Shown here piece after piece: positions 33,741 through 44,765 of a stretch of DNA of 64,000 bases; within the stretch, counting starts at the first letter, position 1; each line of letters starts with the position of its first letter. The notes under the pieces were generated by a model, which worked only from the letters and a program-made list of their open reading frames with translations, had not been told where the DNA came from and made no database searches. The stretch lies in assembly GCA_963170055.1 (NCBI GenBank), contig CAUJGJ010000040.1, positions 1,739,801 through 1,803,800 on the forward strand, given 5' to 3'. This stretch comes from Halisarca cf. caerulea (Eukaryota; Porifera; Demospongiae; Chondrillida; Halisarcidae). The position numbers and the translations under genes are program-made.

Positions 33741-34973
33741 TGTGGCTGCTAAGTGAATGTTACTGGCTACAGCCGCCATTTTGAAACGAATATCGTAGCC
33801 ATTTTCTTCAAAGTTGTTGCGTGTTACTGTGTGATACACAGACACGCATGTGACCAAATGGGATAATTTGATTGGTGCAATCCACTGGGCTGTGTTTAGA
33901 GTTCGATATCTTCTACAGTGGTTGGATTTCAGGTAATCCGAAATGAGATTCAGAATCTGCAGATGTAGGCGCTTACAATGATATGTTGTGCGCTTGAAAC
34001 AACTAAGGTAACTTGTAATAATGGCGGTTGAAAAATATTGATAAAACTCTCTACAAAGGACATGACTATTGGTCCCGGCATAATTTCTAGAGACAGTGCC
34101 ATGTGTTCTTTGTAAGGAGATTGCTCTCTTGGGAGGAAGAAATGGTATAAGTTTATATAGGGAGGAATTATTTATGGACCTCAGGTTGGGTTGGATCAAT
34201 CACTTTTTAGTTTTTTAGTTGTGTGTACCTGAAGAAGCCCAACAATTGAATGATTGTTGATGAAAGTTGTGACATGCGTTATCTGTCTTAAGATAAAACT
34301 TATCCAAATCGATCTTTAGCATGTCGAAGAATTTCTACAACTATTATTGTACTGTCTCCTTATTAGGTGAAGTCCACTATCGAAGGTTCCACTGTACATG
34401 TATAAAAAGTATGTTCAGTACAACAGTGTACATGTGGAATTTTGCCGTATTCAGAGACATGCTACCACAGTTTCTGAAGTATACTATTATATATGCATGT
34501 GTGGGTTTGTGACATACATAATATTATTATACATACAATTGTGGATTTCTAAAGTACAGAAATACATAATATTATTATAATATACATGCGTTTGTGCTTC
34601 TCTGAATTACTTAACATAATATAAACGCATGTGTGGTTTTCTCAAGTATGCAGGTACATAATAGGTGTGTTAATTCAATCCAGAACTTGTGAAACTTTTG
34701 AGATAAACTCAAAGGGAGGAATAATAGGTTACTATTTCACAAGTCAATGGTCACAATGAGCTTAGTGCACACTTGGACAGTGATATAAACTAGTTGCATG
34801 TATGCAGAAGCAGTATACTGTTGATGGAGTAGAAACTGAGTCATTGTCAGGATTAAACCATTAAGTTTAGTGGTACAGCTGTTGTACAATTGGTGACATA
34901 GTGAAATCCCGTCCTGTACAATCTTTTGATTTGTGAGCATTGGAATTATACCCCAAAAACAACGGAGTACGTT
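33741..34973. other. Intergenic before receptor copy 5
   Basis: CATAATATTATTATA-type repeats at about 34515-34580. The 168-codon minus open frame (33693-34199) has no true protein features and is not called. No group A upstream block is present. Confidence 0.4.
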
Positions 34974-35930
34974 ATGTCAAACAACAGCACTTTCAGCAAT
35001 AGTAGTAGTGATTCACATGTGGTCATTGCTTATCTCTGTTTAGCTTCGTTGCACATTTTGGCAGCCTTCCTCACTGTTGTGAACTTGTCCTTAATTCTGG
35101 CTATTAGAGACTGTACATCTTTGCCAACAGCCATAAGGTTGATCATTGGGAATATTGTTCTTGCTAACGAATTGTTTGTGTTAGCTCTCATTTTGTTTGC
35201 TTGGGCCGAGAGTGGAGAAATGCATGACCCGCAAAGTTATGACATGTACTGGAGAGTGTCATACGTGGCTGTATGTGTGATGTCAGCAGCAAGGCTCCTC
35301 TTCATGGCCATGTATGCTGTTATGGTGTACGTGATGGCACGTTTAAATGGATCATCTTTGGGAACTGAAAAGGTGAATATGAGGGCCATGGTCTGTGCAG
35401 TTATTATAGTTTGGCTGATTGTATTGATTCCCAATCTCACTCACTTTCTCACACTTGCCTACGAAGTTAATTATGCTGTTTCGGGAATCTGCACAAACAG
35501 TTCAACTGTTTATATTCTTGACTACGTTCTGATCATCTTGCCAATCTTTGGAATAGTGTGTGTCCTTTTTAGCATCATCTTCCCAATACTTACCACACAC
35601 TACAGTAAAGTGATAATTCTAGGAGAATCTGGTCAAATGCTGAGAAAGATGGCAAAGTTCTCCATCTTCCTTCTGCTCAGTAATGTTGTTAACTTTTTTG
35701 GAGTTTACATACCCCTCATTTTCACTGGATTCTATTTCTATGATACATGCGAAGAATTCTTCATTGCACTTGACGTTGTATGCGTTGGAACTATGATATT
35801 TTCCCTCATCACCACTCCAGTTGTCATGCTTGCTTTCTTTAAGAGCCTCAGAGAACATTTCAAGAAGAGGATTTGCTTTTGCGGTTATGTGAGCGTACAT
35901 CAATTCCAAATCTGTTTCCCTAAGAACTAA
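34974..35930 (+). CDS. Atypical rhodopsin-like 7TM receptor, copy 5 (outlier)
   Basis: Single-exon, 318 residues from the first true ATG at 34974; the frame opens further upstream only from a TTG. N-terminal sequons (NNST, NSSS). TM2 has LIIGNIVLANELF with Glu at 2.50. TM3 lacks the usual cysteine: where relatives have FVCRL this reads DMYWRVSYVAV, while CVMSAARLLFMAMYAV follows. Loop 2 keeps a cysteine (SGICTNSS), so the canonical disulfide may be lost or rewired. TM4 IIVWLIVLIPN; TM6 FSIFLLLSNVVNFFG; TM7 ends TTPVVMLAFFKSLREHF, with FFKSLR in place of FFKPIR. Intact. Function unknown. Confidence 0.82.
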   Translation: MSNNSTFSNSSSDSHVVIAYLCLASLHILAAFLTVVNLSLILAIRDCTSLPTAIRLIIGNIVLANELFVLALILFAWAESGEMHDPQSYDMYWRVSYVAVCVMSAARLLFMAMYAVMVYVMARLNGSSLGTEKVNMRAMVCAVIIVWLIVLIPNLTHFLTLAYEVNYAVSGICTNSSTVYILDYVLIILPIFGIVCVLFSIIFPILTTHYSKVIILGESGQMLRKMAKFSIFLLLSNVVNFFGVYIPLIFTGFYFYDTCEEFFIALDVVCVGTMIFSLITTPVVMLAFFKSLREHFKKRICFCGYVSVHQFQICFPKN

Positions 35931-36239
35931 TCAATTATTTTTCACAGTGGCTAGCACTACATATCATCTTTAATTTTCTGCATATGAGTTCTTGTATATA
36001 GCATGTTTCATAGTGTTAAATTCAAGGTATAAGTGTACAAAGTGTGATTCTACAGGAAATGGATTCATGTAAAGTGGGAAAGTTGCAACAGTTCAGTTTA
36101 TTTACACAATAATAGTGTGTAATGTGTATGCATGGCACTAATGCTATCAAAATAAACTGATACTGATCATTATTGAAAAAAAATATTATCCATTTAACCT
36201 TTCAACACATGCATTTTTATGTCACCGTTTACCCCTTAG
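35931..36239. other. 3' flank, no gene
   Basis: AT-rich, with AATAAA-like sites near 36152 that could serve as polyadenylation signals for copy 5. Confidence 0.4.
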
Positions 36240-36360
36240 TGCCTGCTAGCCTAACAAGTAATTCGAGTTCAAACTCGTGGGGGCTGGTGCCTCATGCACT
36301 CAAATCACTTGCAAAGCATTGGAGTTTAAGTGCACAGCTGAACATTCATTGAACATACTG
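36240..36360 (-). repeat. Distal receptor block in reverse orientation
   Basis: CCTAACAAGTAATTCGAGTT, AACTCGTGGGGGCTGG, AATCACTTGCAAAGCATTGG and TGAACATTCATTGAACATA are the reverse complement of the block at 11945-12065. Its inversion here implies a local rearrangement. Confidence 0.6.
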
Positions 36361-36960
36361 TTTATTGTAACTGGATGATTGTTTTAAAAACAATTCCCAT
36401 ATTTGGCAATTATTTTCAAAACAATTCTTATCTCATTCCTGTATAAATTCACTCTTCTCCATTACTATTATATAAATTCTACAATCAAAACATTCTCAAA
36501 GATCTTATTCAGGGAATAAATCGGCAGATCTAGATTCAAAGTATATGAAAACAACTTCTTTCCAAAAGGCGGTCTACTAAACGGCAGCCCTGTGATACGA
36601 TTTCTACTTTGAAGGGTTCCTATGAAAGGTAACTAACATTTCACCACAAGGCTTCTTGAAATTCGCCTTTGTTCCTGTTATGTGCAGGTTTTCATAGTTT
36701 TCGAGAAGACACAAACATGAAAACTTGTGCACATAAAACGAACGAAACAATGTATCAAAGAGCCATATGGTGAAAACTTAGTATTGCCTTTTGTCAACAA
36801 CCTTGTAAACTAGTATTCATGGTCTTAGATGTTTTCATTTTCATTTGCTGTAATACGTAATAAACACAATGGGAGGGGCATCCCCATAAATATGTAGATG
36901 GCTGTCTGACACGAAAGTACAGTAAGCTATTGGCAAGAATATTGTCTGGACTGATTGAGA
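36361..36960. other. 5' flank of broken receptor copy 6
   Basis: No gene. GGGAGGGGCATCCCCATAAAT with GGCTGTCTGACACGAAAGTA (about 36870-36920) matches 46223-46277 in front of copy 8, so group B has its own conserved proximal flank. Confidence 0.5.
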
Positions 36961-38681
36961 ATGATAAATTCCAGCGACAACATAACAGCAGGACTTGTTG
37001 AGAAGTGTGCTATATTTTCACACATTAGTTTCTTTTGTACATTATTCTTTCTCTTGCCTGTGTTCATTGTCAACACTGTGCTTCTGGTAGCTATAGTAAC
37101 AGAGAAGAAACTTCAAGTGACCATCAGATGGATTCTCAGCAACATTGTTATAGCATCACAAGTTGTGAATGTTGGCCTGTGTTTCTTTAATTTACACACA
37201 ATAATTCCCTCCCTCCCACCCTTTCCGCCGCCATCTTCTTCTGTTTGCCGCCTGTCATTTGTTGTTATCAACACAGCAGGAGCATGCATGTGGGACATGT
37301 CCGCGCTAATTCAGAGGTGTGAAAAATTCGGTCTTTTTTACAGCCTTTGTTCTGAACTCGTTTGAAGCTTCAGAGCGTCAAACGAGGGGTTGACATGTAG
37401 GTAGAGACTTAAACCTTTCGAGAATTACCATTTTAAAAGATCTGGTTTATTTGCGAAGAAGCTTGTATGGTTGTCCTAACCCCTATTAAGAAGCGAAATG
37501 CTTTGGGCACAAGATAGTGGAACGCTTCTAAGACTATTTAATCACATAAATCGCTATAGCGAAACATTTACTAACTTTTCCATGTGGAGGCATTGACAAT
37601 TCTACTCTAAAGCTGAGATCTGTAAAAACGACACTCAAACAACAAAATTAAAGCTGTAGTAACTTGCGACAGGAGTAAAGGTTCTTTTGCCTCCGCATGG
37701 AAGAGTTGTATATTACAAATGGCTCCAAGGTGGCACCTATAAACCGTCTCCAGCTTGTTCCTTCACTTTGCGCTCAGCCGAAAACCAGAATTTCGAAGGA
37801 CATCCAGATAGGTAACAGGCCAGCATGTGACAGAGTTAAACGTGACGACAGAAAACGTCACTATATGTGGATTTGGTATTCGTATACGCCCGAATATCAG
37901 CCTGAATCATGAGATAAATGCGTGACCAATAACTTGTAGGCGCCAAAAAATAACATTTTATCACTATGCAGACTGTGAAGCTCTATCATAACAAATCTGG
38001 ACATGTGTCACATGCGCAGCTGGTAGACTCCTATACATGGCAGCCTATGCTGTATCTGTGTATATTTTAGCACGGTATTCTGGAGCAAAACTGAAGGAGT
38101 CTCACATGCATTTCTTGCCAACATCAATAGCAGCTGGGATCATTTGGATTCTGGCTTGTCTGCCTAACATGGTCCTTTTTTCATCAAGTGTTTTAAATGT
38201 CAGTTTTACCAATGCCGATGACTGTATTGCACAGAGTGCAGGTGTTGCAACACTATTTTACTCATTTCTGTACATTCGTCTATATGGCTTGTGCAGTTAT
38301 GCTGCTAGTATTGTTTTCCCACTGTTAACAATGCAATATGTGAAGACTCACCGAATTTCTTACAATAGAAGGGCATCCAGAGGCATGATTATATTCTCGG
38401 CATTTCTGCTCATCGGGAATTCAATTAACATAGTAGGCGTGTCTGTACCAAATCTTATTGCAACGTTTGCACCACTAGATAGTGACAATCATGTCTTAGT
38501 AATTGCATTGAAAGGTATTTGTTTGCAATTGTCATTAATCTCGTCTCCACTTGTCATCCCTATTTTCTTCAAACCCGTACGTGAGAGGATGAGAAAGATG
38601 ATATGTTTCATGTGGATGAAAGGCGTGACTCTGACAAGATCATGCGTGATGCAATCTGCTAATTCAGACACATCCATATAG
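36961..38681 (+). pseudogene. 7TM receptor, group B copy 6, split by a short element
   Basis: Two parts (36961-37284, 38017-38681) match copy 8 (46319) closely. The break falls in TM3, between INTAGA and AGRLLYM, where a 732-bp CGCATGTGG element has inserted; the two sides stay in one frame if the element and one CA are removed. There is one extra residue before the break relative to copy 8, and an in-frame loss of three residues before TM7 (LVIALKGICLQ). No other stop or shift, so the insertion is the main lesion and is young. TM2 has IASQVV (Gln at 2.50). I tested splicing of the element: the best GT/AG pair gives an immediate stop, so a silent intron is unlikely. Confidence 0.88.
37285..38016. 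mobile_element. CGCATGTGG element, 732 bp, CA duplication
   Basis: Flanked by CA (37283-37284, 38017-38018). Left end TGCATGTGGGACATGTCC; right end inward CGCATGTGACACATGTCC. Central arms AACTTTTCCATGTGGAGGCA (about 37574) and TGCCTCCGCATGGAAGAGTT (about 37689): the core GAGGCA differs from the GCAGCAA of the other 730-bp copies, and both arms changed together. The uninterrupted paralogue at 46632-46645 proves the empty site and the 2-bp duplication. Confidence 0.92.
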
Positions 38682-39033
38682 CACCTCACTGACTTTCGCA
38701 TGCTTGCATTTCTTTTATGCCCACTACATTTGAAATACATTATTTGCTTCCAAGTTAACCTCTGTACATTTGGAACACATAATTTCCTTTTACGGACTTT
38801 CATTTCACTAATACTTTGAAAGTGACTGTTATCTGTATTCAATTTTTATTTCATTTGCCATGAATAGAAAATAATTGCTAATGGACAAAGAAACAATTAA
38901 AGCAGGTTGTTGTGTGGCAAATGGCAATTGTAATTGAAACTGACATGTGAAAGTTAACTCAATGCTCCATGATATAAATAGGGATTGAGATAATGCATTA
39001 ATCATCAATCACATGGAACTTTTATATACTGAG
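38682..39033. other. 3' flank of copy 6, no gene
   Basis: CTACATTTGAAATACATTAT and CACTAATACTTTGAAAGTGA match the flank after copy 8 (47352-47455), extending the duplicated unit. Confidence 0.55.
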
Positions 39034-39600
39034 CAGGTAGGTTATGTGCACATCAAGCAGCAGAGGGTCGTTTCTGTGGCTAAACACAATTTAATCAATT
39101 TGCATCTCATTATAGAGCTGTGATCAGGTGCATATTGTGTGACTATTAACCTTTAATTATATGTTTATGAGTATAAGCCACCTGACTTATACTCGTAAAC
39201 TGCAATTGCGAGTAGTAGAAGAACGTTTTGGACGACCAATTTTCTTTCTGAAACGCAGAGTTGTAAATGGCACTCTAGAGCTTTGAAAGTTTGTACGCTT
39301 GTTAACAAAGTGTAAGTCTAACTTTTCACCATGGTGAATTTGTTAGCTGCTACCTTTCGTTTTAAGTCCACATGTTTGTAATCTTATACTCTTCAAAAAC
39401 TATGAAAACCTGTATATCTCAGGAACAAAGTAGAATTTCAAAATCCACCACGGTGAAAAGTTTGATACTAATCCTAGGAACCTCTCCAGGTAGATAGCAT
39501 ACAGTGCAGATTATAACCTCAGGAGGTAATCCTGACAATATGTCAGACAGATGTAGTTTTCACCTGTCATAGCCGGACCAGTCATTTAAACATTTAGATG
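39034..39600. mobile_element. Damaged CGCAGGT-type element
   Basis: Left end GCAGGTAGGTTATGTGCACA with the subterminal GGGTCGTTTCTGTGGC; central arms AACTTTTCACCATGGTGAAT (about 39319) and CCACCACGGTGAAAAGTTT (about 39447). A right end near CACCTGTCATAGCCGG (about 39562) is weak. Confidence 0.45.
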
Positions 39601-39871
39601 TAGTATTTCTGTAACTTATTTGCTACTCATAGTTTATATTAAATGGTAAGGCTATTCCTATAAGAAATATTAATTAGTATTTGTACAGGTATAGATAAAG
39701 TTAGTTTATGATTCTAAGCAAAAATTATTGCCATTTGCCCTGGAAAGGGGGAAAAGATGCTATATCCCATAGACAACTGCTTTTTTACAGCTAAATATAG
39801 TGGTATTATCTGGAGAATTTCGCTATATGATGGACTTATGAAGTTGCAATATGATGCTCATTGACATCACA

Positions 39872-40740
39872 CGCAGGTGTAACATGTGCACATGTGAGGT
39901 GTAAACAAAATGGCGCCCCAAAAGTCGGCTGAAATCACCCCCCTTTTTTCTTCCGTTCTATTACATTACGAGTCCTGAGAACGACATCAGACATCATTAC
40001 AACTATTAAATGTTACATTTCTTGGTACAATTGTATTTGTTGTGTTCGTAAAGCTAAAAAAACAATAGTTGATTCGGACCTACAAAAAAAGTTTCAATGG
40101 AAAAGGCGGTCATGTAAATGCTCGATTAAGGGAGTCATACGAAGTTGAAAGACTTCTGACCGAAATATCTAAATTTTCACCGTTAGAGAATTTTCCTAAT
40201 CCTCTTCGTTTACAAGATGTGCACCAAAATGTTGTTTTCGTCCAAAATTTAACCACAAAACCGTGCACATGTCGGGAATGGAGGACTTGATCAAAATTCT
40301 CTAACGGTGAGAATTTACCTTTGTCATTGATGAACCCCATTCCGAAACAAGGCTTCGCTACACACTCGTTCACATGACCGCCTTTCCGAAAGAAATTCAA
40401 CCTTTGGTGAACACTGTCTCCTCGGCCATTGTCACAAGGTTTTCATGTGACAAATATGACGTCAACATTACGGGAGCCTCGAAGAAGATTCAGCTGAGTG
40501 TAGTAGATCGCGTTCCGTTCTCCTTTTGTAGCTGTTTTCAGCTTCTAACGATCAGTAAACCTCTCTTATCCGTCTATTCCGTCGAAATTACCACAAATTC
40601 ACTTGGACTATATTCGTAGATTCAGAGGAACACATGACTTGCGTGCACAATCTCTGTATTTGGTGTTAGAATTGTATTAAATTCCACCTAAACCACAAAA
40701 CGCCCCTCAAATACCTTGCAGTGCACATGTCATACCTGCG
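39872..40740. mobile_element. CGCAGGT element with CA duplication
   Basis: 869 bp between CA (39870-39871, 40741-40742). Ends CGCAGGTGTAACATGTGCAC and, inward from the right, CGCAGGTATGACATGTGCAC. Central arms TTTTCACCGTTAGAGAATTT (about 40174) and AAAATTCTCTAACGGTGAGA (about 40293). A further inner pair GGCGGTCATGT/ACATGACCGCC lies at about 40103 and 40373. The open frames inside are by-products of the inverted arms. Confidence 0.82.
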
Positions 40741-41345
40741 CAACAAAATGGCAGAAAACGGCACGGCGATTGTTTGGCAGTTTCAGAGGTTAGAAGCTGG
40801 ATTTTAGAAAATCAAACAAGGTATTTTCCTCGTAAATATAGTTTAGCTAGCAAATTAACTTAGTTTTGACCAAAAATTGGTACGGATATGGGCGAACCAG
40901 TCGCACCGGCTCCGACGAAACTTGCGATGTATCGTTTTCTCCCTCGCGAATCACAACCATGCCAGCGTTTGTTGGTCTTTGCCAAAATTAATTTACTACT
41001 TTTGAACAGTGGCCGTTGAAAGTTGTCCCTTAGTCTTCTTTTAGCTAGGTTCACTTGTAGACTAGTAACTCTTGTGCGCCGGACATTTTGTCCGTTAGAC
41101 AGGTTCACAACCCGTCATGTGACCAATACTGCCGGTAAATGTCCGGTGACCGACTGCTATAATCTACACTGGCATATCACTTAACCGTCATTTAGAACTC
41201 CGTGTTATTCACTAAAGCTTTTTTATATGGGATGATCAATCTTCATTTTTCTCTTTTGAAAGATGAGAAATTGACAATTGAACTAAGAGAAAGTAAATTG
41301 TAAATCCTGCTGTAGCATTCTATGTATTTGGTATTATGTATTACA
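40741..41345. other. No gene seen
   Basis: Begins AAAATGGCAGAAAACGGCAC. The minus frame at 40860-41108 shows no domain. Confidence 0.4.
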
Positions 41346-41349
41346 AACA

Positions 41350-41475
41350 CATTAAATTCAATGAATGTTGAGCTGTAGCAGCTACTCCATCCTTTGCAAG
41401 TAATTAAAATGTAGTAACCCCACAAGTTTTTAAGTCAAATAACTTATTAGCTTGAATTTCTTCTATAGTCATTCT
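41350..41475 (+). repeat. Distal upstream block of receptor copy 7
   Basis: TTCAATGAATGTTGAGCTG, ATCCTTTGCAAGTAATT and CCACAAGTTTTTAAGTCAAA, as at 11945-12065 and 50280-50400. Confidence 0.55.
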
Positions 41476-41639
41476 TTATCTTGATGCTAGCTTAATTGAA
41501 ATTCTCAATTGTTTTCACCCACGGCAAAGACAGTGTTCGTCTGAAACAGCAATTCTTGCTATCTTCCTTTTGATAAATGTTTATTGTTATTGTTATTGTA
41601 AAAGCACGTTATCGTTATTGTAAAAGCACCCAAAATTTA

Positions 41640-42560
41640 CTTATCATCTAACTCTGGTACACCCAAAATTGCTCCTAAAAAGGGAGGAAAATTTTAACGA
41701 TCGTTTTCATAGGTATGTTATGTGTCAATCCAGCCAAAAGCACGACGTTATCTGGCTTCACTCAATGAATTCCGTTATAATGGGCAACGCGTGGGTTTGT
41801 CACACGCCTATAGTTTGTATTGGTGATGATATCATTTGCAAGCAGGACATATACGTGAGTATACGAGAAAGATATGCATGGAACATGTGACAACACATGA
41901 CTCAACCTGGAAAGACAGTTCTGTTCGACAAGAAAACTTTATCGAAAAAGGCAGTGGTAGAAATCTCGGCTTTTAGCTTTGAAACTTTGATATATTGTTA
42001 CTAAAGGACCAAACCCTCAGAATTGAATCTTGGGGTAATGTGCGTTGCTCCGTTCGGTTTATGTCCAACATCTTATAGCTGAGAACCTTGTTTTTGGGTA
42101 ATAACCCCTGGACATAACAGCCGTGGAGTGGAGGATCATCACCCAAGATTCGATTTAGTAAGTTTTCAATCTGTGCTTTCTTTTGAACCTACTTTCGTGT
42201 CCAAAAGTCAAGATCTTAACCACCGCCTTTTTGCATTTTGAAATATTTGCGTATGGTGAAAAGAAAACTCATTACAAACGACTTGCAGAGGTTAGAACTA
42301 GCTTTTGTTGCTTTCTAAGCCAAGTACATATGTGTCAGATGCCATCTTGGCTATTTTCAGAAATTCTACTTACATTTGAACGAAGATTGAAGCGAAAAAT
42401 TATATTACCTTGTAGTCGTCCGCCATTTTGTTTTATGTCCAGAAATCGGACATAACATACCTGCGTTGTGTGTTATGTAGCTTCAATCTCAAATATTCTT
42501 ACATCATTGGAAAGCCTAAAATAGCTCTCTAAAGATAGCAGGATAACATAGTATACTATT
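41640..42560. repeat. TTAA-type repeat body carrying a CGCAGGT element
   Basis: Flanks of the nested element (AAAAGGGAGGAAAATTTTAA before; TTGTGTGTTATGTAGCTTCA, ATTCTTACATCATTGGAAAG and AAGATAGCAGGATAACATAG after) match 49840-49975 and, reversed, 60595-60715. So the host here is an older repeat related to the TTAA elements. Confidence 0.6.
41708..42465. mobile_element. CGCAGGT element with TT duplication
   Basis: 758 bp, TT on both sides (41706-41707, 42466-42467). Left end mutated to CATAGGTATGTTATGTG; right end inward CGCAGGTATGTTATGTCCG with terminal hairpin. Central arms share AATCTTGGGT (about 42023 and, reversed, 42145). GGACATAACAGCCGTGGAGT precedes the second arm. The empty site is read from 49880 and 60695. 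Confidence 0.75.
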
Positions 42561-42970
42561 GCCTGTTTTCAACCTCATACACTAACAGATTTGTACAGAT
42601 AGATAGTATCATGGAACAGTACTTGTACATTTTGGACAGTTTCACCGTAATCCGACGCCTTGTTGTTCGTATGTTGTTGTTTCTTCTTTACTGTTAGCTT
42701 GTTCTTCCTTGACATTATCTTCCGAGAGATGGTAGTATCAGCACACAAAAGGCTCCAGAAGGCCTTAGTGACAAACAACTAAAACTAGTAATGTACAAAA
42801 TTATGACGAAAGAAGTTTTATGCGATTTTCTACAATAAGTCCTTGCGTGCAGATTTCAGCTAAGACGTTCCGTAGAACAAGGACAGAGGGGCACTATTTA
42901 CTGTGAATGAAGGGTTAAAGACAGGATAGAGGACCATGGGAAATTTCCATGTAGTGATTCAAACGTGCAA
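42561..42970. other. No gene seen
   Basis: Ordinary AT-rich spacer; the minus frame at 42575-42778 has no features. Confidence 0.4.
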
Positions 42971-42974
42971 ATTA

Positions 42975-43170
42975 ACATTTATTAGGAAGTACATGTATTG
43001 TTTGATGTATAGCTGTTTTACTCCTGTTATACTACTCCATTAATAATTACAATGTATGGTACAATTTCATCAAAGAATTGTGTGTATAACTCTATTCACT
43101 CTTCTCGAGACACACACACAAATCGGTGAGTATAGTAGTATATAGCATGTCTTCACCAGGTAGTTGAACA
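42975..43170 (+). promoter_or_regulatory. Conserved proximal upstream block, receptor copy 7
   Basis: TTAGGAAGTACATGTATTGT, ATTGTGTGTATAACTCTATT, CACTCTTCTCGAGACACAC and GCATGTCTTCACCAGG in the usual order, ending about 65 bp before the ATG. Confidence 0.5.
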
Positions 43171-43228
43171 CTTGGAAAAAGCTCGATCTGCTGGATATAC
43201 CCACTTTGATATTATTTGAACTAAAGTG

Positions 43229-44209
43229 ATGATGTTGTTGATGAATGGTACTAATGGGACCCTTACTACCAATGAAGAGCAGATTACCAGAAGTTTTGCC
43301 TATTACAGTGTGTGTGTTGTAGTATTTTTCTTGGCACCAATGTTTTCCTTCAATATCTGTCTCATGGTGTCTGTATTTGTAGAGAAAGGTATTCCAGCTG
43401 CAATAAGATTCATACTTTGTAACATCTTGGCTGCTGCAGAAGTGGTTATACTTGGATTAGGAATATTCTTTATTGACATCATTGTGTTGTCAGCACAGCA
43501 CCACCTTCTGCAATCCGACTTTGTTTGCCGGTTAATTTTCACTACTCTAGGTGCTGGCTCAGCTTCTCGTCTTATTCTCATGCCGACATTTGCGATTGTT
43601 GTAGTCATTCTGGTGCGTCATGGGATTGCAAAGATAAGACTTCTTCCCACAATAGTGTCAGTGGTGCTGCAATGGTTGCTTTCAACACTTCCCAACCTAG
43701 TGTTTTTCTCACCCGAAATTTGGGTGTTTACGTACGTAGGAGGTGCTTCGTGCTCTCTGTATGCAACAGGTGCCGTATCAGTAGTGTTCACGTCTGCTTA
43801 TATCACCGTGTATGGCTTATGTAGCCTGCTCATCACTACAGTCAGCACCATCTTCGGGATTGTGTACATCAAGAGAAACACTATTTCACAGGACAGCAGC
43901 ATCCTGAAGAACATGGTAAAATTTGCCACATTTTTACTAGTTGGCAACATAATTAGTTTTATCGGCACATCAATTCCACTTTTGATTGGTACATTTGCTC
44001 CTGTTGAAAATAGGGGCAGGGAACTGGAGGTAGCTCTTATCTATGTAGAAGGCATTACTCTCATGTGTTCACTGATACCACCTCCTGTTTTACTCCTTGT
44101 TTTCTTCAAACCTATCAGGATGCGTTTTCAAAGGATTCTTTGCTTTGTCTGCTACAAGATAAAAGACAAGACAATTTCTTCAACTGGTACAATGAGTACC
44201 ACTGGATAA
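43229..44209 (+). CDS. Atypical rhodopsin-like 7TM receptor, group A copy 7
   Basis: Single-exon, 326 residues from the first ATG at 43229; a GTG lies just before it in frame. N-terminus MNGTNGTLTTNEEQ with sequons. TM1 FNICLMVSVF; TM2 LCNILAAAEVV (Glu at 2.50); TM3 cysteine in SDFVCRLIF; TM3 end VVVILVRHG; TM4 LQWLLSTLPN; loop 2 GGASCSLYATG; TM6 FATFLLVGNIISFIG; TM7 PPPVLLLVFFKPIRMRF. Cytoplasmic tail with cysteines (ILCFVCYK). Nearest relative is the broken copy at 54120. Intact. Ligand unknown. Confidence 0.86.
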   Translation: MMLLMNGTNGTLTTNEEQITRSFAYYSVCVVVFFLAPMFSFNICLMVSVFVEKGIPAAIRFILCNILAAAEVVILGLGIFFIDIIVLSAQHHLLQSDFVCRLIFTTLGAGSASRLILMPTFAIVVVILVRHGIAKIRLLPTIVSVVLQWLLSTLPNLVFFSPEIWVFTYVGGASCSLYATGAVSVVFTSAYITVYGLCSLLITTVSTIFGIVYIKRNTISQDSSILKNMVKFATFLLVGNIISFIGTSIPLLIGTFAPVENRGRELEVALIYVEGITLMCSLIPPPVLLLVFFKPIRMRFQRILCFVCYKIKDKTISSTGTMSTTG

Positions 44210-44369
44210 ACAAATAAACAAATAATACATTTACTGCTTTTATCAACACTTGACTTAAACATTCTCATGTATATGTGTGTATGCATACATCTTTTTATCT
44301 ATCTATCTATTTATGGACCTATATATGATATAAATAATATTATATATGTTTATCTATTTATCTATGTGT

Positions 44370-44408
<39 letters not shown>

Positions 44409-44449
44409 GTTCAGTTGACCCAGGAGCCTGCATGATTAATATTGTAGTG
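44210..44449. repeat. 3' flank with TATC and (TG)n microsatellites
   Basis: TCTATCTATCTATTTAT near 44298-44315 and (TG)n at about 44363-44408. Open frames across it are artefacts. Confidence 0.85.
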
Positions 44450-44765
44450 AAGCTGTTTTCCTGCATCTTAGGAACCATCTGGCAGTGCTACAGGGTAAGA
44501 CAACACCTTGGAAACCTTCCTGAATTGAGTACATCTATGTGCATCAAACAGCCGACAATTGCAACCTTATGGGATCTCTGAAGATGCCATAACCCCCTAC
44601 TGTGATTTCGTATCCGAACTCTTGGCTTTTGACGTGAAAATGTAACAACCTTGATATCAGACAAGAAGTGTGTGAAGGTGTCAATTCTTGTGGCATCTAG
44701 GAAGGGGTGCCTAATACCACTTCCGGTTTCTTGTGGTGCAAGATGTGTTACGAAAAGAGAAGACA
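44450..44765 (+). repeat. Duplicated flank shared with 22481-22870
   Basis: TTTTCCTGCATCTTAGGAAC, CTTGGAAACCTTCC, GGAAGGGGTGCCTAATACCA and TTGTGGTGCAAGATG in the same order as the other copy, downstream of a group A gene. Confidence 0.65.

Noticed and set aside
33693..34199. 168-codon minus-strand open frame
   Set aside because: No known domain, skewed composition, overlaps common repeat phrases such as GCGGCTGTAGCC-like sequence, and no supporting splice or promoter signals.
37285..38016. The element in receptor copy 6 acting as a spliced intron
   Set aside because: The usable GT near the left end and the CAG at the right junction would join to an immediate stop, and uninterrupted paralogues have no intron.
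40069..40400. Overlapping opposed frames at 40069-40400
   Set aside because: Both arise from the inverted arms of the 39872-40740 element; each is the near mirror of the other.
43089..43150. A 5' UTR intron in group A receptors (CA|GTGAGT ... TTCAG)
   Set aside because: The interval would be only about 25 bp in some copies and the GT is not kept in copy 1.
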